From contig VSNO01000160.1 in the NCBI GenBank assembly GCA_009774375.1, positions 1 through 9,513 on the forward strand: 9,513 bases of DNA. Reading direction: 5' to 3'. A program made the translations under genes and the position numbers. The notes under the pieces are model-generated. The model was not told the DNA's origin. It saw only the letters and a list, made by a program, of their open reading frames with translations, and searched no databases. Positions 1 through 5,946 of this stretch are shown piece after piece. Numbering within the stretch: position 1 is the stretch's first letter; each line of letters opens with the position of its first letter. The DNA is from Lachnospiraceae bacterium. GTDB taxonomy: Bacteria > Bacillota > Clostridia > Lachnospirales > Lachnospiraceae.

Positions 1-12
1 CATTATAATAAC

Positions 13-351
13 TCAAAGCCCCGCCGGCGTCGCCGCCCAGCCAAGTCCCAGGATATTTGCGACAAAATTGGCGGACAGGGAGTCCCACGCCCGGTGTCCC
101 TTCGGGATCTTCGGAAACAGAAAGCGCATGAACGGCACGATCAGCCTTGTGAGGCCCGTGATGACGCCCGCCTCCTGTGCCACTTCCATCAGCCCTGTCC
201 AGAATGCCACGATACCGAGCATGGAGATGCCGAGTGTCACTGCCTCCTTGGAGGACTGCAGCACAGCATCCGTCACTGCCTGCATATTTCCTGTCGCCAC
301 ACCGAATATGATCCCTATGATCAGCATACCGCCCCAGATATAATTCATCAT
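13..351 (-). CDS. spmA: SpmA spore maturation protein, N-terminal half only (frame ends early)
   Basis: The 112-residue frame matches the N-terminal part of the nucleoside-recognition/SpmA family of membrane proteins, which in Bacillus acts with SpmB in spore-core dehydration. Visible signs are the hydrophobic N-terminus MNYIWGGMLIIGIIFG, a second membrane stretch around residues 38-55, and the conserved ending NFVANILGLGWAATPAGL. Family members run to about 190-200 residues and continue from this motif with a KAMEEL-like segment. Here a TGA follows the Leu codon directly, and the bases after it are A+T-rich and do not resemble the family in any of the three frames. The gene therefore appears interrupted at about position 15 by a mutation, rearrangement or inserted element. 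The start ATG at 351 has a GGGAG about 11 nt upstream; a second ATG follows at once. Family assignment is firm; the cause of the break is unknown because the window ends there. Confidence 0.75.
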   Translation of the reverse strand: MMNYIWGGMLIIGIIFGVATGNMQAVTDAVLQSSKEAVTLGISMLGIVAFWTGLMEVAQEAGVITGLTRLIVPFMRFLFPKIPKGHRAWDSLSANFVANILGLGWAATPAGL

Positions 352-393
352 TGTCCCGTCTTCTCCCGACCGGTGTCATTTTAATTTATCCTA

Positions 394-422
394 TGTGTAT
401 TTCAGAAAAAATATGTTATACT
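394..422 (+). promoter_or_regulatory. Probable sigma-A promoter of nrdG2 (extended -10)
   Basis: TATACT at 417-422 is preceded by TG at 414-415, giving an extended -10 (TGTTATACT). The -35 position, TGTGTA at 394-399 with a 17-bp spacer, is a poor match, as is common for extended -10 promoters. The start codon at 457 lies about 30 nt downstream. The divergent spmA gene starts at 351, so its own control signals must share this short region. Confidence 0.5.
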
Positions 423-456
423 GTGTTGTGAAGATTTGTACCAGGAGGATCATGCC

Positions 457-1164
457 ATGCTCATTCTAGGTCTGACCAAAACAACTTTGCTGGATTACCC
501 GGGACATGTGGCGGCGGCATTGTTTACCGGCGGGTGTAATTTTTGCTGTCCCTACTGTCACAACAGGGATATCGTACTCAAAAATGAGTCCCTTGTCCCT
601 CTTGCGGAGGAAGAGGTTCTGGCATTTTTAAACAAAAGGCGCAACGTCCTGACCGGTGTGTGCATCACGGGGGGCGAACCCACCCTGCACGCTGACCTGC
701 CGGAACTGATCACACGGATCAGGGAACTGAGTTATCTGGTAAAGCTGGACACCAACGGCACCAATCCGCAGATGCTTCATGACCTGATCGATGCCGGTCT
801 GATCGATCACTGTGCCATGGATATCAAGAACGCCCCTGACAGGTACAGGATTACCACAGGCATGCAGACAGGGAATTTTGAATCCTGTCTAGATGCAGTA
901 CAGGACTCTGTCCGGATATTGATGTGTCAAAAACGGATTTCCTATGAGTTCCGCACAACAGTCGTAAAAGAGCTCCATGACGAGGCCGGCCTGCTCGCCA
1001 TCTCACAGTGGATCGCCGGCGCAGAAGCGTATTTTCTGCAGTCATACACAGACAGCGACGGTGTGCTCTGCAGGGGATTTCACGCGCATTCGTCAGAGAC
1101 ACTGCAGGCATATGCCGCACTCTGCAGGCAGTACGTGCCCAATACCGCCGTTCGCGGCGTGTGA
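457..1164 (+). CDS. nrdG: Anaerobic ribonucleoside-triphosphate reductase activating protein (NrdG2-type radical SAM)
   Basis: A radical SAM activase that, by family, uses a 4Fe-4S cluster and S-adenosylmethionine to place the glycyl radical on the class III (oxygen-sensitive) ribonucleotide reductase NrdD. The cluster motif CxxxCxxC is C27, C31 and C34 (GGCNFCCPYCHN), preceded by the typical LLDYPG segment. The SAM-binding GGEP is at residues 72-75. The 235-residue length fits the longer NrdG2 subgroup rather than the short enterobacterial NrdG. A TTG at 436 is in frame, but ATG 457 is chosen because AGGAGG (443-448) sits 8 nt before it. No nrdD lies in the window, so partnership is inferred from family; the protein could activate another glycyl-radical enzyme. 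The gene is followed within 14 nt by a MITE-like element that may also supply its terminator. Confidence 0.85.
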   Translation: MLILGLTKTTLLDYPGHVAAALFTGGCNFCCPYCHNRDIVLKNESLVPLAEEEVLAFLNKRRNVLTGVCITGGEPTLHADLPELITRIRELSYLVKLDTNGTNPQMLHDLIDAGLIDHCAMDIKNAPDRYRITTGMQTGNFESCLDAVQDSVRILMCQKRISYEFRTTVVKELHDEAGLLAISQWIAGAEAYFLQSYTDSDGVLCRGFHAHSSETLQAYAALCRQYVPNTAVRGV

Positions 1165-1185
1165 CGGCCATTTCCCGCATCCGCA

Positions 1186-1333
1186 GTTACTGTTCACTCC
1201 GTTCTCAGTAACAGGTAAAAATCCATGCAAAATTTGCTTCGCAAATGGATTTTTACTCGCAATATGTACGTTTTCTTACGTGGCTTGTAAGCCATAATTA
1301 GCAGTAAATGCTAAGTCCTGTGTGAACCGTAAC
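1186..1333. mobile_element. MITE-like palindromic element, 148 bp, no coding capacity
   Basis: The terminal inverted repeats are GTTACTGTTCAC (1186-1197) and GTGAACCGTAAC (1322-1333), 11 of 12 positions complementary. Nested inside are further inverted repeats: GTTACTG with CAGTAAC (1186-1192 and 1206-1212), a 12-bp stem (1215-1226 with 1245-1256), TGGCTT with AAGCCA (1281-1286 and 1289-1294), and TTAGCA with TGCTAA (1298-1303 and 1309-1314). It has no credible ORF and is bounded by an exact 8-bp direct repeat. Size, TIRs, TSD and lack of coding capacity define a MITE moved in trans by a transposase. I cannot name the parent family. Several transposase families make 8-bp duplications (for example IS66 and ISL3), but the ends were not matched to any. 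Confidence 0.7.
1215..1256. terminator. Strong hairpin inside the MITE, possible bidirectional terminator
   Basis: GTAAAAATCCAT (1215-1226) pairs with ATGGATTTTTAC (1245-1256). The loop contains a second small stem (TTTGC at 1233-1237 with GCAAA at 1241-1245). Both arms end in a run of five A or T, so RNA from either strand would show a stem ending in U residues. It lies 51 nt behind the nrdG stop codon, so it may terminate that transcript. It is primarily part of the mobile element. Confidence 0.45.
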
Positions 1334-1367
1334 CATCCGCATCCATATATTAAATTTTTATATCGCG

Positions 1368-1395
1368 TTACATTTTTACTAAAATAGTGTACAAT
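1368..1395 (+). promoter_or_regulatory. Probable sigma-A promoter of the carboxypeptidase gene
   Basis: TTACAT (1368-1373), a 16-bp spacer and TACAAT (1390-1395). Transcription would start near 1402 and give a leader of about 130 nt before the ATG at 1532. The promoter lies just outside the MITE (which ends at 1333), so insertion left it intact. Confidence 0.5.
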
Positions 1396-1531
1396 CTAAT
1401 ATGTGGGAAACGCTAAAAGATATTGTCTGCCGCAGAGCGGCTGGATTTTTACGTATTATGTGCATTGCAGCCGCGTGTATTGCTGTCATGCGCATTGATT
1501 CTATATTTTACAGATTGAAGGGATTTTATAA
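1396..1531 (+). other. 5' leader of the carboxypeptidase gene with a short GC hairpin
   Basis: No credible gene is present. GCCGC (1429-1433) and GCGGC (1437-1441) form a compact stem with a three-base loop, followed after four bases by TTTTT (1446-1450). It resembles a weak intrinsic terminator, so attenuation upstream of the gene is possible but the stem is short. The ribosome binding site GAAGGGA lies 8 nt before the start codon. Confidence 0.3.
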
Positions 1532-3148
1532 ATGAAACGTATCAACAGATTTTTGAATAGATTGCTTGTCACAGCGGCACTTGTGCCGTTACTGGTGTCG
1601 AATCTTTTTCTCACCGGCCCTGCCGTGTCATGCGCCGAGGAAGACCGCATGGAGCAGATGGAACAGCGAAAGTCTCTCCCGATCCAGTCCAACGAGATCG
1701 CCAACTGGCCCCAGGGGCCTGCCATCGGCGCCGAGTCCGCCATTCTGATGGAGATGAACACGCACACGATCCTCTACGCCAAGAATATCCACGAAAGGAA
1801 TTATCCTGCCAGCACGACCAAGATCCTGACCTGCCTGCTCGCGATGGAGAACTGTACCATGGACGAGACCATCACTTTCTCCCGCGATTCCATATACGAT
1901 GTCCCCAGTGACGGTTCCAGACTCGGCGGCGTCGATACGGGCGACACCATGCCCATGGAACAGGCGCTCTACTGCGTGCTGGTACAGTCTGCCAACGAGG
2001 TCGCGAGCGCCGTCGGGGAACATGTCGCTGAAAAGCTCGGAAAGGAAAAGACCGTGGAGGCTTTCACGGAACTCATGAACGAGAAGGTCGCATCGCTCGG
2101 CGGCACGGATTCCAACTTTACCAACTGTAATGGCCTTTTTGATGAGGACCACTACACCAGCGCCTATGATCTCGCCCTGATCGGCTGTGAATTTTTCAGC
2201 AATGATCTGCTCTGTAAAATGTCCTCCACGAACAGTTACCATTTCAGGTTAAAGCCGGACGACGAGGAGGACGTGTGGATCGCTTCCAAGAACCAGCTTT
2301 ACAAGGGAAAACCTTACGAGTACGAGTATCTCCTCGGAAGCAAGACCGGGTTCGTGTCACAGTCGCGCCAGACGCTCGTATCTGCCGCCGAAAAAAACGG
2401 GATGAAGCTGGTGTGTGTTGTATTCATGGACGAGACGCCATATCAGTTTGAGGATACGATCACGCTCTTCCAGTACGGATTTGAGAACTTTCAGCGTGTG
2501 TCCATCAAGGATCATGAGACCAAATACAACATTGACACGATGAATTTCTTTGACACGGAAAATGACCTGTTCGGCGATTCCACGCCGCTTATCTCCATAG
2601 AAAATGATACCTATGTCATATTGCCGAACACTGCGGATTTTTCAGACACCGTCTCGACGCTGACCTACGAAGAACAGGATTCTGACACGAATGTCATCGC
2701 TTCCATCAGCTACACGTACTCCGGTGTCCCTGTCGGCGGATGCGATCTGGTATTTTACAAATCCAGTATCCCCGCCTTTCACTTCAGCTCCAGTGAACCC
2801 GGCTATGAGATCACTCCGGATCCTCCCGGGGAGGAAGCGGAAACGGGAGAGATGATATCGGCTCCGGAATTGTCCACAGAACCGCCGGAAGAAGAGATGA
2901 AGGTTGTCTACATCGATGTCAGAAAAGTCATCCTGGCGATCGCGATCACCGCCGCCGTCATCGTCCTGATACTGTTCATCATATCCATCATCCACAACTA
3001 CAGCTTTTCCCCGCGGGGACAGAGCAGCAAACGCCGCCGCAACAGGAGACGCGAAAACCGGGCTGCCAGGCGGGAAGCCAGACGGCGTGCCAGATGGCAC
3101 AATTCATCCCGGCGGGCGCCGGCATGGTTCAGGCCGGGCCGGAAATGA
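1532..3148 (+). CDS. D-alanyl-D-alanine carboxypeptidase (penicillin-binding protein, peptidase S11), membrane anchored
   Basis: A serine DD-carboxypeptidase that removes the terminal D-Ala from peptidoglycan stem peptides outside the membrane. All three penicillin-binding motifs are present: SxxK at 94-97 (STTK), SxN at 153-155 (SAN) and KTG at 271-273. A signal peptide is visible (KRINRFLNRLL, hydrophobic to about residue 30, cleavage plausible near AVSCA). After the S11 domain (about 60-300) comes a PBP5-like C-terminal region, a Pro/Glu-rich linker (about 428-460), one transmembrane helix (about 466-487) and a cytoplasmic tail in which about 20 of the last 46 residues are Arg or Lys. Classic PBP5/DacA proteins of about 400 residues end in an amphipathic helix, so the true TM plus basic tail is a notable extension. 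Proximity to spmA recalls the Bacillus dacB-spmA-spmB cluster, but orientation differs here. It overlaps no neighbour and ends at a terminator shared with the convergent exonuclease gene. Confidence 0.9.
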   Translation: MKRINRFLNRLLVTAALVPLLVSNLFLTGPAVSCAEEDRMEQMEQRKSLPIQSNEIANWPQGPAIGAESAILMEMNTHTILYAKNIHERNYPASTTKILTCLLAMENCTMDETITFSRDSIYDVPSDGSRLGGVDTGDTMPMEQALYCVLVQSANEVASAVGEHVAEKLGKEKTVEAFTELMNEKVASLGGTDSNFTNCNGLFDEDHYTSAYDLALIGCEFFSNDLLCKMSSTNSYHFRLKPDDEEDVWIASKNQLYKGKPYEYEYLLGSKTGFVSQSRQTLVSAAEKNGMKLVCVVFMDETPYQFEDTITLFQYGFENFQRVSIKDHETKYNIDTMNFFDTENDLFGDSTPLISIENDTYVILPNTADFSDTVSTLTYEEQDSDTNVIASISYTYSGVPVGGCDLVFYKSSIPAFHFSSSEPGYEITPDPPGEEAETGEMISAPELSTEPPEEEMKVVYIDVRKVILAIAITAAVIVLILFIISIIHNYSFSPRGQSSKRRRNRRRENRAARREARRRARWHNSSRRAPAWFRPGRK

Positions 3149-3163
3149 TTCCGGGAAACCTTA

Positions 3164-3201
3164 ACAAAAAGGAAGGCACTAATTCACGCCTTCCTTTTTG
3201 T
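3164..3201. terminator. Bidirectional intrinsic terminator between convergent genes
   Basis: ACAAAAAGGAAGGC (3164-3177) is perfectly complementary to GCCTTCCTTTTTGT (3188-3201), with a 10-nt loop. Both strands read a G+C-rich stem followed by Ts, so it stops the carboxypeptidase transcript and the opposing exonuclease transcript. The exonuclease stop codon (TAG, 3181-3179) lies in the loop and the last codons before it form one stem arm. Confidence 0.9.
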
Positions 3202-4141
3202 GTCGCCGCTCTTTTCTGTTTTTGCGGATCTGGTTCTTCATTTCCAGAATATCCTGCACCATATCCGGTCCGATCTGTTTCATCGTCTTTACGACATAAA
3301 TACTGCTGTCCTCCGCCCTGCGCAGCCGGATCTTGCCCTTGATCGCACCGTGGCGGGCACAGCTGACAACGGTGTAGTAATGCTTCCCGTTATTGGTAAA
3401 CCATGATATCTTCTTCCGGGTTCTCGCGCCGCAGATAAAACACTGGGTGGAGATCACCTCCCTGTCCTCCATGGCGGCAGCCTTGTCCGGAAATTTCCTC
3501 GATATATATTTCGAGTAATCTTCAAAACAGATCCTGATCTCCTCGGACCGGTTCCGCGGAAGGCGGTATGTATCAAAAGAATAATTCTGGAAAACACTTC
3601 CATCCTTGATCCTTTTTAGGATCTCCGCTGTGTAATACGCATCCGCATGCGCCCTGTGAAATGCCACATCCTTCTCAATATGCAGAAATTCAACCGCATA
3701 CTGCAGTGTACGTCTCGATTTCCTGTCCTCGAAAGCGATGCTGAACAATTTCTGGACATCGTAGTATCGGAGCGTCCTTTCTGACAGGGGTGTCATATTG
3801 TAATAGTCCATATTTTTCTGCAGCTCTGTGAGGTCGAGATTTCCCCATGTGCAGAAAATGCACTCCCTGCCGCACCATCTGACAAAATCAGCTGCGACGT
3901 CGGGAAAGGAACGACAGTCTGCGAGCTGTTCCATTTTCAGATGGATCAGATCCCCCGTCACCTGGTTCATCGTTTGAAACACCTGGGGTCTGATCAGCTC
4001 ATGAAAATCATCTATCTGCTCTCTTTTCTCATTTAACTTGACCGCGCCGATCTCTATGATCTCAAACAGCAGGCTGTTCGCCCGTCTTGTCCTCAGATCG
4101 GAAGCCTGATTCCACTCCAGATCAAAAACAATGTAATTCAC
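3179..4141 (-). CDS. DEDDh-family 3'-5' exonuclease (RNase T/DnaQ/KapD-like) with zinc-ribbon-like C-terminus
   Basis: A predicted 3'-5' exonuclease of the DnaQ superfamily; the substrate (RNA or DNA) cannot be told from sequence. Exo I is FDLEW with D7 and E9. Exo II likely uses D103 in WGNLDLTEL. Exo III is HRAHADA with H162 and D167, spaced H-x4-D as in the DEDDh subgroup. The nuclease fold occupies about residues 1-185. The C-terminal 130 residues carry CFIC (C234, C237) and CARH (C261, H264), which could bind zinc, and end in a Lys/Arg-rich tail. Start: an ATG at 4177 is in frame, but GTG at 4141 is preferred because AAGGAG (4153-4148) lies 6 nt upstream, it starts right at the nuclease domain (VNYIVFDLEW), and the promoter predicts transcription from about 4179. 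The last codons are embedded in the shared terminator. KapD-type proteins have been linked to sporulation control, but that role is not shown here. Confidence 0.82.
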   Translation of the reverse strand: MNYIVFDLEWNQASDLRTRRANSLLFEIIEIGAVKLNEKREQIDDFHELIRPQVFQTMNQVTGDLIHLKMEQLADCRSFPDVAADFVRWCGRECIFCTWGNLDLTELQKNMDYYNMTPLSERTLRYYDVQKLFSIAFEDRKSRRTLQYAVEFLHIEKDVAFHRAHADAYYTAEILKRIKDGSVFQNYSFDTYRLPRNRSEEIRICFEDYSKYISRKFPDKAAAMEDREVISTQCFICGARTRKKISWFTNNGKHYYTVVSCARHGAIKGKIRLRRAEDSSIYVVKTMKQIGPDMVQDILEMKNQIRKNRKERRHKKEGVN

Positions 4142-4185
4142 TCTGTTCTCCTTGTTCTGACATACTACCAAATACATTTTAGACT

Positions 4186-4214
4186 ATTGTATTCAATTTC
4201 TATTTGCCTGTCAA
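4186..4214 (-). promoter_or_regulatory. Near-consensus sigma-A promoter of the exonuclease gene
   Basis: On the minus strand, TTGACA (4214-4209), a 17-bp spacer and TACAAT (4191-4186). Transcription would begin near 4179, giving a leader of about 38 nt to the GTG at 4141. No terminator is visible between the upstream reductase (stop at 4237) and this promoter, so some read-through from that operon is possible. Confidence 0.75.
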
Positions 4215-4236
4215 CTGCCAAAACAAGTGATCTGTC

Positions 4237-5370
4237 TCACATCCCGATCATGGTGGTAAACTCTGCCATCATCTCGGAGATCCTGATCTGCTGCGGGCAG
4301 ACCTGTTCGCATCCCCTGCAGCCGATACAGTTCGCCGGCCGCTTCTCCTGTGGCATGCTCGCCACCGCCATCGGTGCGATAAAACCGCCGCCCGTGAGTT
4401 TATGCTCATTGTACAGTGCGATCAGCTCCGGGATCGGAAGCTTCTTCGGACAGTGGCTGGTGCAGTAATGGCAGGCCGTGCAGGGCAGACCTCCCCTCTG
4501 TGTCTCCGCATCCGCATGCTTTATGAGTGTGTTCCACTCCTCCTCGTTCAGGGGCGCATCTGTCCCGTATGTAGCGATGTTCGCCCTGAGCTGCTCCAGC
4601 GTGGACATCCCCGACAGGACCATTGTCACGCCCGGAACGCTCTGCAGGAAACGGAACGCCCAGCCAGGAACAGTCTCCTCCGGGCGCATGGTCTGCATCG
4701 CTTCCGCCAGTTCCCCGGACGCACTTGCCAGCTTACCGCCCCGCAGCGGTTCCATAACCCACACAGGAATGCCGGCCTGGTTCAGCAGTGCCACCTTCTC
4801 CTGTGCGTTCTGGAAATGCCAGTCCATATAGTTGAGCTGGAGCTGGCCAAATTCCATATGCTTTCCATATGCGTCCAGAAAACGCCGAATGATCTCCACA
4901 CTGCCATGCGCCGAAAATCCGAGATGGCGTATCCGCCCATTTTCTTTCTGCTTTAGCAGATAGTCCAGGATACCGTACTGCGGGTCGAGATAAGCATCGA
5001 TATTCCCCTCATAGACATTGTGAAATAAATAAAAATCAAAATAAGGCGTCTGACACTTTTCAAGCTGCTTCTCAAAGATCAGCTCCACCTTGTCCATATT
5101 GGAGACGTCATACCCCGGAAATTTGCTGGCAAGGTAGTAGCTCTCCCTCGGATATCTGCCAAGATATCTGCCGGCCACAAGCTCCGAATTGCCGTCGTGG
5201 TATCCCCATGCCGTATCAAAATAATTCACTCCGCTGCGGTAAGCGCAGTCGATCATCTCTGCCGCAGCCGCCTCATCGATCATGCTGTCGTCGCCATTGA
5301 CCACAGGCAGACGCATCATGCCAAGTCCCAGACCCGAAAGCTGCAGTTCCTGAAATTTTCTGTAGATCAT
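4237..5370 (-). CDS. Aldo/keto reductase with C-terminal 2x[4Fe-4S] ferredoxin-like domain
   Basis: A 377-residue oxidoreductase. The TIM-barrel AKR domain (about 1-285) has the family tetrad in the expected order: D52 and Y57 (FDTAWGYHDG), K83 (ASKFPG) and H117 (YLFHNV). The C-terminal part carries two cysteine clusters, C297-x2-C-x2-C-x3-C-P and C348-x2-C-x2-C-x3-C-P, each expected to hold a 4Fe-4S centre. This architecture is common in anaerobes and suggests electron transfer through Fe-S centres in addition to, or instead of, NAD(P)H. The substrate is unknown; a reactive carbonyl is plausible given the regulator. ATG 5370 is preceded by AAGGAGG 8 nt upstream. The gene follows merR by 23 nt, so the two form an operon driven by the MerR-type promoter at 5843-5873. 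Confidence 0.88.
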   Translation of the reverse strand: MIYRKFQELQLSGLGLGMMRLPVVNGDDSMIDEAAAAEMIDCAYRSGVNYFDTAWGYHDGNSELVAGRYLGRYPRESYYLASKFPGYDVSNMDKVELIFEKQLEKCQTPYFDFYLFHNVYEGNIDAYLDPQYGILDYLLKQKENGRIRHLGFSAHGSVEIIRRFLDAYGKHMEFGQLQLNYMDWHFQNAQEKVALLNQAGIPVWVMEPLRGGKLASASGELAEAMQTMRPEETVPGWAFRFLQSVPGVTMVLSGMSTLEQLRANIATYGTDAPLNEEEWNTLIKHADAETQRGGLPCTACHYCTSHCPKKLPIPELIALYNEHKLTGGGFIAPMAVASMPQEKRPANCIGCRGCEQVCPQQIRISEMMAEFTTMIGM

Positions 5371-5393
5371 AGATAAATCCTCCTTTTATATAT

Positions 5394-5801
5394 TCATTCC
5401 GGGGCATCCGGCTCAAAAGAAAACGTTCTGTCCCAGACAAGTTCTCCTGTCTCGATCGCAAGCTCGTACCGCCCGATCTTATATTCGAGCCGCTCCAGTT
5501 CCCTCTGGCATTTCTCGATCTGTCTCACGATCCCTCCGCGGACCTCTCTGAGCAGATCGCGCCGCGCCAGAAAGGTCTCATCTCCCTGCCCGCACAACTT
5601 CACATATGTGGCAACCATCTCCACAGGGACGCCGGCGTTGCGCATACACAGGGCGTTCTCGACACAGCCAATATCCTGCTCCGTATAGTCCCGGACACCG
5701 CCTTTTGTCCGATGGACAGCCGGTATGGCTCCCATCTTCTCATAGTATCTGAGTGTATCTGGAGATATGTGGTATCTCTCACACACTTCCTTGATCGTCA
5801 C
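5394..5801 (-). CDS. MerR-family transcriptional regulator, AdhR/NmlR-like
   Basis: A 135-residue regulator. The winged helix-turn-helix is at about residues 2-40 (TIKEVCERYHISPDTLRYYEKMG, with wing GGVRDYT). A dimerising coiled coil (about 80-115) follows, with a short effector tail. Cys52 (ALCMRNAG) falls where carbonyl/thiol-sensing AdhR of Bacillus subtilis has its sensor cysteine; other cysteines are C7, C46 and one near residue 70. This suggests a response to aldehydes or other electrophiles, which suits the co-transcribed aldo/keto reductase. Start choice: GTG at 5810 is in frame but abuts AGGAG with no spacing. GTG at 5801 follows AGGAGGTGA by a normal distance and puts the cysteine at 52. 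The gene is expected to be autoregulated through the palindrome in its promoter. Confidence 0.88.
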   Translation of the reverse strand: MTIKEVCERYHISPDTLRYYEKMGAIPAVHRTKGGVRDYTEQDIGCVENALCMRNAGVPVEMVATYVKLCGQGDETFLARRDLLREVRGGIVRQIEKCQRELERLEYKIGRYELAIETGELVWDRTFSFEPDAPE

Positions 5802-5842
5802 GCTTGTCACCTCCTGTTTTTGTCCTGCGCTGTATCTGTATT

Positions 5843-5873
5843 ATTATACAGTCTGGAGTGCACTCCAAGTCAA
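5843..5873 (-). promoter_or_regulatory. MerR-type promoter/operator with 19-bp spacer
   Basis: On the minus strand, TTGACT (5873-5868), a 19-bp spacer and a perfect TATAAT (5848-5843). The spacer contains the perfect 14-bp palindrome TGGAGTGCACTCCA (5854-5867). The over-long spacer with a central dyad is the hallmark of promoters that MerR proteins activate by twisting DNA. The half-sites CTTGGAG-N4-CTCCAGA resemble the CTTxxAG-N4-CTxxAAG form described for AdhR-type regulators. It drives merR and the reductase. Confidence 0.85.
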
Positions 5874-5903
5874 GTGATTTTTCCCGCATCTTTCTGATGA
5901 GCA

Positions 5904-5933
5904 CTAGAGCATTTTTCAGACACGCTCTAGAGC
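5904..5933. repeat. Small inverted repeat between erm and the merR promoter
   Basis: CTAGAGC (5904-5910) and GCTCTAG (5924-5930) are complementary across a 13-nt gap. The second copy is also part of the palindrome GCTCTAGAGC (5924-5933). It lies 14 nt behind the erm stop codon. It has no T-run behind it on the minus strand, so it is at most a weak 3'-end structure. Confidence 0.35.
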
Positions 5934-5946
5934 AGACGCAGCCGGC

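Larger units (their letters stand above)
1178..1341. repeat. 8-bp target-site duplication flanking a small inserted element
   Basis: CATCCGCA occurs at 1178-1185 and again at 1334-1341. The copies are identical and abut the two ends of the terminal inverted repeats of the 148-bp element exactly. Removing the element plus one copy leaves a plausible uninterrupted intergenic sequence. This is the footprint expected of DNA transposition with an 8-bp staggered cut. Confidence 0.75.

Noticed and set aside
1628..2242. A 204-codon open frame on the minus strand
   Set aside because: It lies antisense to the carboxypeptidase gene, lacks a good ribosome binding site and shows no recognisable family; it is a shadow of a G+C-rich coding frame.
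4402..4956. A 184-codon open frame on the plus strand
   Set aside because: It is antisense to the aldo/keto reductase, whose catalytic and Fe-S motifs are all intact; nothing recognisable is in the plus-strand product.
5904..5933. Inverted repeat as the erm terminator
   Set aside because: The stem is short with a 13-nt loop and no T-run follows on the minus strand.
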